From contig CAWBXD010000014.1 of assembly GCA_963792705.1 (NCBI GenBank), positions 372,001-436,000 of the forward strand: a stretch of DNA of 64,000 nucleotides, given 5' to 3'. The notes below the pieces were generated by a model, which did not search any database, had not been told where the DNA came from, and saw only the letters and a list, made by a program, of their open reading frames with translations. Shown here in pieces: positions 42,581 to 51,045 of this stretch (the first letter of the stretch is position 1; every line of letters starts with the position of its first letter). A program made the translations under genes and the position numbers. This DNA comes from JBBQVS01 sp963792705. Its GTDB lineage: Bacteria > Chloroflexota > Ktedonobacteria > Ktedonobacterales > Ktedonobacteraceae.

Positions 42581-44998
42581 TTGAAATGGTTGCGATCATA
42601 CGTTGTACGTGAGGTACTCCTTTTGCTCTTCCTTGCCATACTCTTTATTGTTGGAGACGAGGGCTGCTACGCTGTTACGCTTCCTGTAGAAATTGACATG
42701 CAGCGCACTCTTGCTACACTCCATGTAGGCACAACATCGCTTAGCTTAGGACAAATAGGAACTCCTACCGCCCTTCAATTTGCACTACAAGACCCTGTTG
42801 TTCACGAGTATCAGATTGATGGTACAGATAGCACAAATAACTTCACACTCGACACCGACTATCTTCACGTGTTTGCATCTTCTCCCTACTATCGTTTTCA
42901 GGCATGGATGCGTAATCTGGATGGGACAAGCCGTTGGCGTGATCTAGCGGTTTGGGAAAATAATAAACAACAAGTATCTCAGAATTGGCCTACAGAAGGT
43001 ACCTCCACGCTGCTTCCTCTCGCGTCTACACTGCGTATTCAAGTGCAGGTACAACGACCAGAAACACCACTCACACTTAACCTGCTTATGAAAGATCGCT
43101 CGACACTGCACATTGTACTTGACCGTAATAATCGTCGTATTACGGTTACACGAGATACACTACCACAAGGGCCTACAGCAACAGTAGCAAGTGCCTTTTT
43201 TCCAACGGATACCGCACCGTTTGCGGCAATGGTTGTTGACACGCTTCTACGAACAATGCTCTGGGCTATTCTTTTACTGCTTAGCGTACTTCTAAGTGAA
43301 GCACTACTTGGGGTTCTACTCGCTACGTCTCAGAAAAGAAAGGAGGTAGAAGCACCGTCCCCCATTTTAAAAAATGAAGCAACAATCACGAGAAGCCGAA
43401 TATCTACTATGCCGCCTCTATTACAATGTGTTTTTTCAATACTACAACGTGGATGGGAGGGTCTTACAAAAGCATTACACCCATTCGCATTGGTAGCATT
43501 GAGTGTGTCGTTCATCTTTGTAGCATGGACAGCGGCGGTACAATATCATGGAGAGCCACATATTTTTGATGCGAGCGCATATCTCTTTGCTGCAAAGATG
43601 TATGCACTTGGACATCTTTCTGTTCCTGTACCGCTAGCAATTGACCGCTTTCCAGGACCATTTATGATCGAATTTAATGGTCAATGGTTTGGACAATACG
43701 CACCGGGCACTGCACTGACAATCGTACCAGGAATTTGGCTAGGCCTTCCCTGGCTCATCGAACCGCTATTAGGAACGTTCGCCTTATTGGGCATTGGACT
43801 CATCGCGGTGCAGCTCTATAATAGACAAGTTGCTACTCTTGCCGTCATACTGGGAACACTTTCACCATTTTATACGTATCTTGCCGCCAGTTATCTCAGT
43901 CATACAATAGCACTTTTTTACCTCGTATGGGGAGTATGGGCATTGCTACGCTTTACGCATGGAAAAGCTGTTTGGTATATAGCTCTCGCGGCCGCCCTAT
44001 TTGGGATGGCAGGTCTCACACGTGATCTGGTAGCACTCCTCTTTATAGCAATCGCGGTACCCGGTGTTCTGCTGCTTTCATGGCCTTCCGTGCGTAAAGA
44101 GCGAAAACGTTGGGTACTAGGCGGTGCTTTTTTTATCGCAGTGGGTTTCTTTTTCCTTGGTATCAATTTGGCGTTCAATGCATTATTAACGGGGAGCATT
44201 TTTGTGACCCCACGTTCACTGTTTTTCGCCGGTGATCATTGGGGGTTCGGACAAGGTGTTGGGTTTTATGGACAGCATACACTTGCAGCAGGCTTTGTCA
44301 ATTTAGATGAACTACTCACTATTCTTGCTATTGACCTGTTCGGATGGCCTTTCTATCTCTCGTTCGCATTTCTCGTGATACCATTCCTGACGCGACGTGC
44401 GGTGAGTGCTGATTGGCTGCTGCTAACAGGAGCAGTAATCATGACAGGCGCATATGTAGGCTATTTTTATCACGGCATTTATCTTGGACCACGCTATTTA
44501 TTTGAAACACTTCCGTTCTTGCTTATACTTACTTCTCGTGGTATCTTGACACTTGCTGAGACAGGGATAGAAGTTAGAGCGCGATTGAAAAAAGCGGCAC
44601 AGCAACAGGTGAATAGTGCAGGATCAACTCTATCTCACAGTGTTGTCACAACAGTACTGTTAGCCTCACTACTTGCTTGCAATATCTTGTATTTCATGCC
44701 ACGTCAGGTTGCGTTGCATCAAAACTATACAGGATTGCCAGTAGGAACAGTTATTGACCTAGATGCAATCTATCATCCTCCTCTTTCTCATGCTATTGTG
44801 GTGACAGATGATTATACGCTGTACCAGTTTGTGCTTTTTCCCCTCAACGACCCATATCTTCATCAAAGTGTTATTTATGCGTTGGCAAGTTCCTCTCCTA
44901 ACTATACAGAGTTACGTATGGCGTATCCAGGAAGAACACTATATCGAATTGCGGTGGGAAGCAACGGGGCCGTGACATATGTCAAGGTTACTACTTGA
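42581..44998 (+). CDS. GT-C-like membrane protein with unknown N-terminal ectodomain
   Basis: This 805-residue protein has an N-terminal membrane segment (about 8-32), a beta-rich extracytoplasmic domain (about 35-210), another helix (about 218-245), and then a polytopic region with about 11 helices. The polytopic part shows FDASAYLFAAKMYALGHLSV and RFPGPFMIEFNGQWFGQYAP, which resemble the acidic first loop and repeat of GT39/ArnT-like GT-C enzymes. The C terminus (about 725-805) is again extracytoplasmic. The start is TTG after a GGGGGG-rich site. The substrate is likely a lipid-linked sugar; the N-terminal domain is not recognised. Confidence 0.7.
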   Translation: MKWLRSYVVREVLLLLFLAILFIVGDEGCYAVTLPVEIDMQRTLATLHVGTTSLSLGQIGTPTALQFALQDPVVHEYQIDGTDSTNNFTLDTDYLHVFASSPYYRFQAWMRNLDGTSRWRDLAVWENNKQQVSQNWPTEGTSTLLPLASTLRIQVQVQRPETPLTLNLLMKDRSTLHIVLDRNNRRITVTRDTLPQGPTATVASAFFPTDTAPFAAMVVDTLLRTMLWAILLLLSVLLSEALLGVLLATSQKRKEVEAPSPILKNEATITRSRISTMPPLLQCVFSILQRGWEGLTKALHPFALVALSVSFIFVAWTAAVQYHGEPHIFDASAYLFAAKMYALGHLSVPVPLAIDRFPGPFMIEFNGQWFGQYAPGTALTIVPGIWLGLPWLIEPLLGTFALLGIGLIAVQLYNRQVATLAVILGTLSPFYTYLAASYLSHTIALFYLVWGVWALLRFTHGKAVWYIALAAALFGMAGLTRDLVALLFIAIAVPGVLLLSWPSVRKERKRWVLGGAFFIAVGFFFLGINLAFNALLTGSIFVTPRSLFFAGDHWGFGQGVGFYGQHTLAAGFVNLDELLTILAIDLFGWPFYLSFAFLVIPFLTRRAVSADWLLLTGAVIMTGAYVGYFYHGIYLGPRYLFETLPFLLILTSRGILTLAETGIEVRARLKKAAQQQVNSAGSTLSHSVVTTVLLASLLACNILYFMPRQVALHQNYTGLPVGTVIDLDAIYHPPLSHAIVVTDDYTLYQFVLFPLNDPYLHQSVIYALASSSPNYTELRMAYPGRTLYRIAVGSNGAVTYVKVTT

Positions 44999-45009
44999 AC
45001 TAAAATGGA

Positions 45010-45777
45010 TTAGGGGCGTATCATATATTTTCTTAGCAGGTAAAGCGAAGTTCCATGTAGCACCAAGGCGAAGAGTGTCGCCAAGCTAAACGCAAAAAGA
45101 ATGCCTAGTGGAACAACAAATTGTGCAATGACGAGGAAGAAGACTGCAAAGGAAAAAACACCAGTGATGAGGCCGCGTAGTAAGCGTCGGGCAGAGGAGG
45201 CACCTTGTACACGATGCGTGAAGACGGCAAGAATTGTGGCATAGATGGGAAAAGGTGCGAGTAAGCCGCTTAAACGTGGTCCGAGCAGATTGGCAAAGCC
45301 AGTGAGCACAAATACAAATGCAGTAGCGACAATCATACGTAATGATGTATCCCACTTGGCAGGTTTTACACTCACAATCTGATCAGTGTTATTGGGCAAG
45401 AGTTTTAGCGTAAGTACAAGAGAGCCTAGAACAGTAATAAACGCGACAGGCAGAGGAATAACTATGTATTGTAAGACAAACGTTACAACAAGAAACGCGC
45501 CCCAACTTATAAGCATACTTCCCAACCAGTTGAGACGAAACGAGAGCCAGCTATAGGTCAAACAAAAAGCTACAAGAGAAAGTAGCCCTATAAGTGTTCC
45601 CTGAGCAGCAGTTGCGGCAAACGCATTGCCTAATTCTAGTGCGAGAAAGAGCGCAACGGGACCAGATGTAAGAGGCAACCCAACAAGCCACCCACTTACG
45701 ACAGGACCCCAACGTCGTCCAGCAAGACTTACTAAGCCAATCAAAAGTGGTGTCAAGAGTAACTTGAAAACAAACAA
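45010..45777 (-). CDS. Polytopic membrane protein with internal duplication
   Basis: This 255-residue protein consists almost entirely of about nine hydrophobic helices. The first half segment VVSGWLVGLPLTSGPVALFL resembles the second half segment RLSGLLAPFPIYATILAVFT, and both are followed by a helix starting at GTLIGL/GLITGV, which indicates an ancient duplication as in many small transporters. No family is firmly recognised. AAGGA 8 nt upstream supports the TTG start. It converges with the GT-C-like gene, leaving only 11 bp between the stops. Confidence 0.65.
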   Translation of the reverse strand: MFVFKLLLTPLLIGLVSLAGRRWGPVVSGWLVGLPLTSGPVALFLALELGNAFAATAAQGTLIGLLSLVAFCLTYSWLSFRLNWLGSMLISWGAFLVVTFVLQYIVIPLPVAFITVLGSLVLTLKLLPNNTDQIVSVKPAKWDTSLRMIVATAFVFVLTGFANLLGPRLSGLLAPFPIYATILAVFTHRVQGASSARRLLRGLITGVFSFAVFFLVIAQFVVPLGILFAFSLATLFALVLHGTSLYLLRKYMIRP

Positions 45778-45960
45778 AAACGTTTTCCTTTTTTAGTTCT
45801 AATTTCCATCATTTTCGTAATACTGTATCTAGTAAATCACAAACCTTCTTATCTCGTGTGCCTATCCAAACACATAACGTTATTGTAGATGAGCCTCTAG
45901 CGGAAATACAATTAAAAGACATAATCGTAAGTAGAGAGCAAGAAAGCGAGGAAGAAAGTA

Positions 45961-46452
45961 ATGAATATACGAAAGGCTACTCTCAACGATGTTGGTGCAA
46001 TTACCTTTATTTACAACCAAGGTATTGAGGACCGTAGTGCAACTTTTGAGACGCGCTTACGATCTGCCGAGGAAGTGGCAACATGGTTCGATGATGTGCA
46101 TCCAATACTAGTTGTAGAGAACGAACAGGGAGTAATTGCTTTTGCTGCTACCTCTGCTTATCGTAGTCGAGAGTGCTACGTGGGCATTGCAGAGTGCTCA
46201 GTTTATGTTAAGCGCGAGATACGCGGTCAAGGGGCAGGACGATTAGTAACGGAAGCTATTATTGATGCGGCTGAAGAAGCAGGCTTTTGGAAATTGGTCT
46301 CGCGTGTCTTCGTTGACAACAAAGCAAGCAGAGCACTCCTACATACGCTCAATTTTCGTGAAGTAGGCGTATACTACAAACATGCGAAACTTGATGGCGT
46401 TTGGCGCGATGTTGTTATTGTAGAGCGACTCCTACCTGCAAATTTTGTATAA
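45961..46452 (+). CDS. GNAT N-acetyltransferase, phosphinothricin/arsinothricin acetyltransferase-like
   Basis: This 163-residue GNAT enzyme has the pattern IRKATLNDVGAITFIYNQGI, the acetyl-CoA loop REIRGQGAGRLV (about 85-96), and VDNKASRALLHTLNFREVGV. These are typical of the PAT/Pat-ArsN1 group, which N-acetylates phosphinothricin, methionine sulfoximine or arsinothricin. GAGGAAG before the ATG supports the start. An ArsR-type regulator lies 2 kb downstream on the other strand, but no other ars gene is present, so a role in arsenic resistance is only a possibility. Confidence 0.85.
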   Translation: MNIRKATLNDVGAITFIYNQGIEDRSATFETRLRSAEEVATWFDDVHPILVVENEQGVIAFAATSAYRSRECYVGIAECSVYVKREIRGQGAGRLVTEAIIDAAEEAGFWKLVSRVFVDNKASRALLHTLNFREVGVYYKHAKLDGVWRDVVIVERLLPANFV

Positions 46453-46473
46453 AAGCATCCTTTATACACTTGC

Positions 46474-48342
46474 TTATGGTAGATTGACACCCACTAATAG
46501 CTTCTGTAGCACTTGCTCGGACGTGTAAGGATATGGGTTGTCGCGGACAAAGATACGCGCAGTTGGGTGATCGAAGACAGAATAGCTTTCATCTGCACCA
46601 CTATCGTTTAGTGTAATACCTAATAAATTTGGATGGTTCTCAACTTGTTTAGCAAGGTGAAAGCCCAGTTGCCCATTAAAGAGCAGTTGATAATAGTGGA
46701 TGGTCAAAGGATAACGATCAGGTAGACGTGGAATAGATTTGTCGAGACGATCTGTGGGCATAGTAATAGCATCCACTTTTGGTAAAAGTTGCGACAACAA
46801 TTGTGCCTTCGCCATTGTGTCATCACTGTACAAGTCTAGTCCGGTAGTAGCTTGTCCGTATACATTGGTGTATTCAAGCTGTGTGAATTCGGATGGATCA
46901 TGTCCATCAATAGCCACGGGCAAGGGATCATCCCATTGTTCATAAGTAAGTACGGCATGAGGTTTAAGATTACTATATATCCACTGTGATGCCAGCACAC
47001 GCGTATTTGGTTGGCTGTAGACGTTAAGAAGAGCCAGTCCCTGAAAGGCGGTACCACCAAGTACAAGAATAATAGCACTCACACCTAGTACTCTTAACAG
47101 AGTATCTCTATTTGGCAGCTTACTGTGCTCAATGCTCTGCATGCGTGTTGATCTATGAGACCAAGCCCAGTGAACAAATGTAACAAGCACAGCAGCAGCA
47201 AGGAGGCTAAGAAAGGGATACAGAGGCAACATATAGCGCATAAATTTGACGTAGAAGCTACCAGTAAGCACTCCATAGATGAGTAACCAGGATATTACAA
47301 CAAGCCATCCATCGAAGTCATGCCCTCTTTGTCGCCATAGACGAACGCATATCCACCCAATGCCTATACACGCGGCCAGTCCAAGAAACAAGCCCATTCC
47401 CCACAAGAGCATATTTTGTGCCTCATAAAGATAAGGAATAGTGCCAGCAAATTGACGGACATACGGGAGGTCGAGTAGCCCACGAGCCAAGGTGCCCTGG
47501 TCAGATACTTGCTGAATAAAATTTGGCATATCAAGAAACGCGTATGGTTCGGCTATAAGAAACACGATAATGGTAAAGAAGCCAGCGATAAGGAGAGAGG
47601 TCAAGGATGTGAAAAAGTCTTGTTTGCGCCAGCGTAGTAAGACAGCGACAAGCAGCGGAACGGCAAGCGGAGCCGCACTAAATTTTGTAGCAAGGGCAAG
47701 GCCATAACCTAGCCCAACGAGAAGTGCCCAGCGTATCGGCTTTTCGGTATCAATAAGATTCACACAAGCGTAGACAGTAAGTATGATAAAGAAGAGTAAG
47801 ATAGTATCAACAGCATAAAAATGTGAAAGTTGTAATTGTAAGGGTGTAAAGGCCACGAGTGCAGCTCCAAGGAGCGCAACATTCCATGCATAGCGTCGTC
47901 CCGGTGTAGCATCGTTCATTACCTTTAGGGCCAGCAGTCCTGTGAAAAGGATTGTTCCACTATCGAAAAGAGCTGACAGGACCCGTCCAACCAAAGTGAG
48001 ATTGGTGAACGATCCTAGTGTAGGAAAGAAATGGATGAGGATGTTACCTAAGGTAGCAAGCAAGTAGAGCGGGAACGAACCATAGGCAAAGAAGTGTGGG
48101 TTAAGAGGAGAATTTACAGGATCGAGAAATTGTGCCATGCTTTTAGGCCACGTCAGTGTAGTGACATGAAACATAATTTGTCGCTCATCAGGATGGAAGC
48201 TATTGCCCTGATCCCAATTCAAGCCATATAAGCGTAGTAGCAAACCAAGCAATGCGATACTCAATAATGCAAGTGGTCGCCAGCGAATAATGAATTTCAC
48301 AAATATCTCTTTTTCTTTTCCAAGTATGGGAGTACTTTTCAT
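46474..48342 (-). CDS. GT39-like (ArnT/PMT-type) GT-C membrane glycosyltransferase
   Basis: This 622-residue protein has about 11-13 membrane helices. The first periplasmic loop, after LLRLYGLNWDQG, contains FHPDERQIMFHV, the GT-C acidic motif characteristic of the PMT/ArnT family, and a C-terminal extracytoplasmic domain follows from about residue 450. It probably transfers a sugar from polyprenyl phosphate on the outside of the membrane. ATG 48342 is chosen because a strong promoter at 48379-48407 lies inside the longer frame. It converges with the acetyltransferase gene with a 21-bp gap. Confidence 0.82.
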   Translation of the reverse strand: MKSTPILGKEKEIFVKFIIRWRPLALLSIALLGLLLRLYGLNWDQGNSFHPDERQIMFHVTTLTWPKSMAQFLDPVNSPLNPHFFAYGSFPLYLLATLGNILIHFFPTLGSFTNLTLVGRVLSALFDSGTILFTGLLALKVMNDATPGRRYAWNVALLGAALVAFTPLQLQLSHFYAVDTILLFFIILTVYACVNLIDTEKPIRWALLVGLGYGLALATKFSAAPLAVPLLVAVLLRWRKQDFFTSLTSLLIAGFFTIIVFLIAEPYAFLDMPNFIQQVSDQGTLARGLLDLPYVRQFAGTIPYLYEAQNMLLWGMGLFLGLAACIGIGWICVRLWRQRGHDFDGWLVVISWLLIYGVLTGSFYVKFMRYMLPLYPFLSLLAAAVLVTFVHWAWSHRSTRMQSIEHSKLPNRDTLLRVLGVSAIILVLGGTAFQGLALLNVYSQPNTRVLASQWIYSNLKPHAVLTYEQWDDPLPVAIDGHDPSEFTQLEYTNVYGQATTGLDLYSDDTMAKAQLLSQLLPKVDAITMPTDRLDKSIPRLPDRYPLTIHYYQLLFNGQLGFHLAKQVENHPNLLGITLNDSGADESYSVFDHPTARIFVRDNPYPYTSEQVLQKLLVGVNLP

Positions 48343-48378
48343 CAGTAAGCATATATAGAGATTGAATAATTCCGCCTC

Positions 48379-48407
48379 AGTATAATGTTTGTGTGCAAAC
48401 AGGTCAA
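48379..48407 (-). promoter_or_regulatory. Promoter with an operator-like palindrome in its spacer
   Basis: On the minus strand TTGACC (48407-48402) and TATACT (48384-48379) are separated by 17 nt. The spacer contains TGTTTG-TGTG-CAAACA, a perfect 6-bp-arm palindrome centred between the boxes, a position where a bound repressor would block RNA polymerase. It drives the GT39-like gene. Confidence 0.7.
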
Positions 48408-48408
48408 G

Positions 48409-48478
48409 AGCAAACAGCAAGAAGAGGACAGAATGAGAAGATTGCTCTTCCTATCCAGTCCTCTTCTTGCTGTTTGCT
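48409..48478 (-). terminator. 21-bp perfect hairpin after the ArsR gene
   Basis: Arms 48409-48429 and 48458-48478 pair perfectly over 21 bp around a 28-nt loop, 40 nt past the ArsR stop and immediately before the next promoter. Confidence 0.65.
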
Positions 48479-48518
48479 ATGTTACCCTAATACCGTAGTA
48501 ACACTATTCCCCCACCAC

Positions 48519-48932
48519 CTAGGCGAGTTCGTTAATGACTTCACGTGCGCGACTTAATGCTTCACGCCTCACATAATAGTAGGCCCAAAGTCCCTTTTTG
48601 CGGCAGTCTACGAGACCAGCATCGCGTAAAATACGCAGATGATGCGAAATAGTAGGTTGCTCCAATGTGAAACTCTCTACAATTTCGAAGACGCAAACCT
48701 CTCCCTCATGACGGCTAAGCAGGCTCAAAATACGTAAACGGGTCGGGTCTGCTAATGCTTTAAGCAGACGTGCCTGTGTGACAGCCTCGTCCTCATTTAG
48801 AGTTGGTGCAAACTTTGGTGCAATACTGACCATACCTGCCTGTCGGCTAAGTACACCTACTGCACTTGCTGCTGTGACAACTGGTGTCACTACTGATGTT
48901 CTCTGAGTGTTGCCCTGATGTATCAATGTCAT
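48519..48932 (-). CDS. ArsR/SmtB-family transcriptional regulator
   Basis: This 137-residue winged-helix repressor shows LKALADPTRLRILSLLS, QPTISHHLRILRDAGLV and a wing ending in WAYYYV. The metal-site segment that reads ELCVCDL in arsenic sensors is EVCVFEI here, so only one of the two cysteines remains and arsenite sensing at that site is unlikely. The first 40 residues are an Ala/Val-rich extension. AAGGAGAAG before ATG 48932 decides the start. It lies between aspS and the GT39-like gene. Its effector and targets are unknown. Confidence 0.88.
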   Translation of the reverse strand: MTLIHQGNTQRTSVVTPVVTAASAVGVLSRQAGMVSIAPKFAPTLNEDEAVTQARLLKALADPTRLRILSLLSRHEGEVCVFEIVESFTLEQPTISHHLRILRDAGLVDCRKKGLWAYYYVRREALSRAREVINELA

Positions 48933-49109
48933 TTTCTTCTCCTTCCATCCTCCCAACCGGATGCTCAACCTACGATATATTTAGGGTAGCTTTCGCTTTG
49001 GACTACACATCATTCGCACATATAGAGTAACTAGTTCTTTATGGTGTAGTCTTATTTTCATTATACAAACATATGCAAATGTAGGGTTTGAGAATAGGAC
49101 TAGATAGGA

Positions 49110-49151
49110 CTACTGGGTAAATAGCCTCAAAGTGGCCTATTTATCCAGTAG
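49110..49151 (-). terminator. aspS terminator
   Basis: Arms 49110-49124 and 49137-49151 pair over 15 bp with one G-T wobble, and imperfect pairing continues outward for about 10 bp. It lies 12 nt past the aspS stop. Confidence 0.7.
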
Positions 49152-49162
49152 CCTTATCTAAT

Positions 49163-50959
49163 CTATGAGCGTTTCTCTTCAGATCGGATGCGTAGGTGGA
49201 GTTCCTGTAGCTGCTTCTCTTCCACGGGAGATGGAGCATTCATGAGGAGATCCATCGCGGTCTGTGTTTTAGGGAACGCGATGACTTCACGGATGTTGTC
49301 TTCATCGGCAAGCAACATGACTAAGCGGTCAATCCCTAAAGCAATGCCTCCGTGCGGTGGTGCTCCATATTCAAAGGCTTCAAGCATATGCCCAAACTGC
49401 TCTTTAATTTGCTCATCATCAAGCTTCATAAGTGAAAACACTTTATGCTGTATAGATGCAACATTGATACGCACACTTCCACCTCCAACTTCGTAGCCGT
49501 TACAAATGATATCGTACTGCTTGGCGCGAATATGGAGTGGGTCTGTGTCCAATCTGTCTAAATGCAACTCATCCATTCCTGAGAAGGGGTTGTGTTCGGC
49601 GTCATAACGCTGCAACGCTTCATCAAAATGGAAAAGAGGGAAGTCAACTACCCAACAAAGAGCCATTTCGTTAGGGTCAATCAAGTGAAGACGCTCTCCG
49701 AGCTTGACACGTAAGCGAAAGAGCACATCATTACAAACTTTTGCACTATCAGCGACGAAGAGCAATAGGTCTCCATGATTACCATTGAGACGCTCAACAA
49801 TGGCCTGTATCTCTTCGGCAGACATAAACTTGGTTAATGGCGACTTGACTTCTCCTGCTGCACCGATGGCAAGCGACACAAGTCCCTTCGCACCAAGTGT
49901 GCGAGCAAACTCGGTCAGCTCATCCACTTCTTTACGCGTGTAATTCCCTGCGCCAGGGACCCGAATCCCTTTCACCATGCCTTGATTGGCTAACGCACTT
50001 TTAAACACGCCAAACGTTCCTGCCGACGCCAGGTCCGATATTTCTACTAGAGGCAATTCAAAGCGTAGATCAGGGTGGTCGGTTCCATATCGCGCCATTG
50101 CTTGCTCATAACTTATATGAGGAAAGGGACGCTCTTTGATATGCTTTTGGGTCGTCTTCTCAATCAGATGAATAAGCAACTCTTCGATTAAAGACATGAC
50201 ATCTTGCTCTGATACAAAGCTCATCTCCACGTCGAGTTGCGTAAATTCTGGTTGACGATCAGAGCGTTGGTCTTCGTCGCGAAAACAACGGGCAATCTGG
50301 AAGTAGCGGTCGAGACCAGCTACCATAAGTAACTGCTTTAGTTGTTGTGGAGATTGTGGTAATGCGTAAAACTCACCAGCATAGAGACGGCTTGGCACAA
50401 GATAGTCACGCGCACCCTCCGGTGTACTTTTCATAAGAATAGGTGTTTCGATCTCTAAAAAGCCCCGGTCATCGAGATAATCGCGCATTTCTTTGACGAC
50501 CCGATGACGCCGTATGATATTATCGCGCATTCTAGGCCGACGTAAATCGAGATAACGATATTTCAACCGCAGCGACTCGTCTGGTTGAATCGCATCACTG
50601 TTAATAGGAAAGGGGGTGGTACGAGACGGATTAAGTATGGCGATCTGTTGCGCGGCAATCTCTATGGTACCAGTACTTAATTGAGGGTTCTCTGTTCCTG
50701 GTAGACGATGGACAACCGTTCCTGTGACTTGTACCACGTATTCCGAACGTAGTTCAGAAGCGACGCGGTGTGCTTCTGGTGAACGTTCTGGATCACAAAT
50801 AACCTGTGTTAGCCCATAACGATCACGAATGTCAAGAAAGATTAAACCACCATGATCGCGGCGCCGATTAACCCAACCAGCAATAGTCACCTGTTCGCCC
50901 ACAAAATCGTTGTTTAGTTCGCCACATGTATGTGTACGAAACTGTACCTCAAAACTCAC
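49163..50959 (-). CDS. aspS: Aspartyl-tRNA synthetase
   Basis: This 598-residue class IIb synthetase charges tRNA(Asp). It has an N-terminal OB anticodon-binding domain (about 10-105), motif 2 region YFQIARCFRDEDQRSDRQPEFTQ, the bacterial GAD insertion (about 290-420) and motif 3 GIALGIDRLVMLL. GAGGAG is 8 nt from the GTG at 50959 but only 2 nt from an earlier GTG at 50965, so 50959 is preferred. Because gatB is present in this genome, the enzyme could be the non-discriminating type that also charges tRNA(Asn). Confidence 0.95.
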   Translation of the reverse strand: MSFEVQFRTHTCGELNNDFVGEQVTIAGWVNRRRDHGGLIFLDIRDRYGLTQVICDPERSPEAHRVASELRSEYVVQVTGTVVHRLPGTENPQLSTGTIEIAAQQIAILNPSRTTPFPINSDAIQPDESLRLKYRYLDLRRPRMRDNIIRRHRVVKEMRDYLDDRGFLEIETPILMKSTPEGARDYLVPSRLYAGEFYALPQSPQQLKQLLMVAGLDRYFQIARCFRDEDQRSDRQPEFTQLDVEMSFVSEQDVMSLIEELLIHLIEKTTQKHIKERPFPHISYEQAMARYGTDHPDLRFELPLVEISDLASAGTFGVFKSALANQGMVKGIRVPGAGNYTRKEVDELTEFARTLGAKGLVSLAIGAAGEVKSPLTKFMSAEEIQAIVERLNGNHGDLLLFVADSAKVCNDVLFRLRVKLGERLHLIDPNEMALCWVVDFPLFHFDEALQRYDAEHNPFSGMDELHLDRLDTDPLHIRAKQYDIICNGYEVGGGSVRINVASIQHKVFSLMKLDDEQIKEQFGHMLEAFEYGAPPHGGIALGIDRLVMLLADEDNIREVIAFPKTQTAMDLLMNAPSPVEEKQLQELHLRIRSEEKRS

Positions 50960-51045
50960 TTGCACTGCTCCTCAAAAAGCAAAAATTGTAGACCGTTGAA
51001 ATAAAAGGTAGTCCTGCATGTACTGTAACATACAGTGTCTAGCTT

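Noticed and set aside
45961..48932. An arsenic-resistance locus (ArsN1-like acetyltransferase plus ArsR)
   Set aside because: The two genes are 2 kb apart on opposite strands, the ArsR metal site is broken, and no arsenite transporter or reductase is present.
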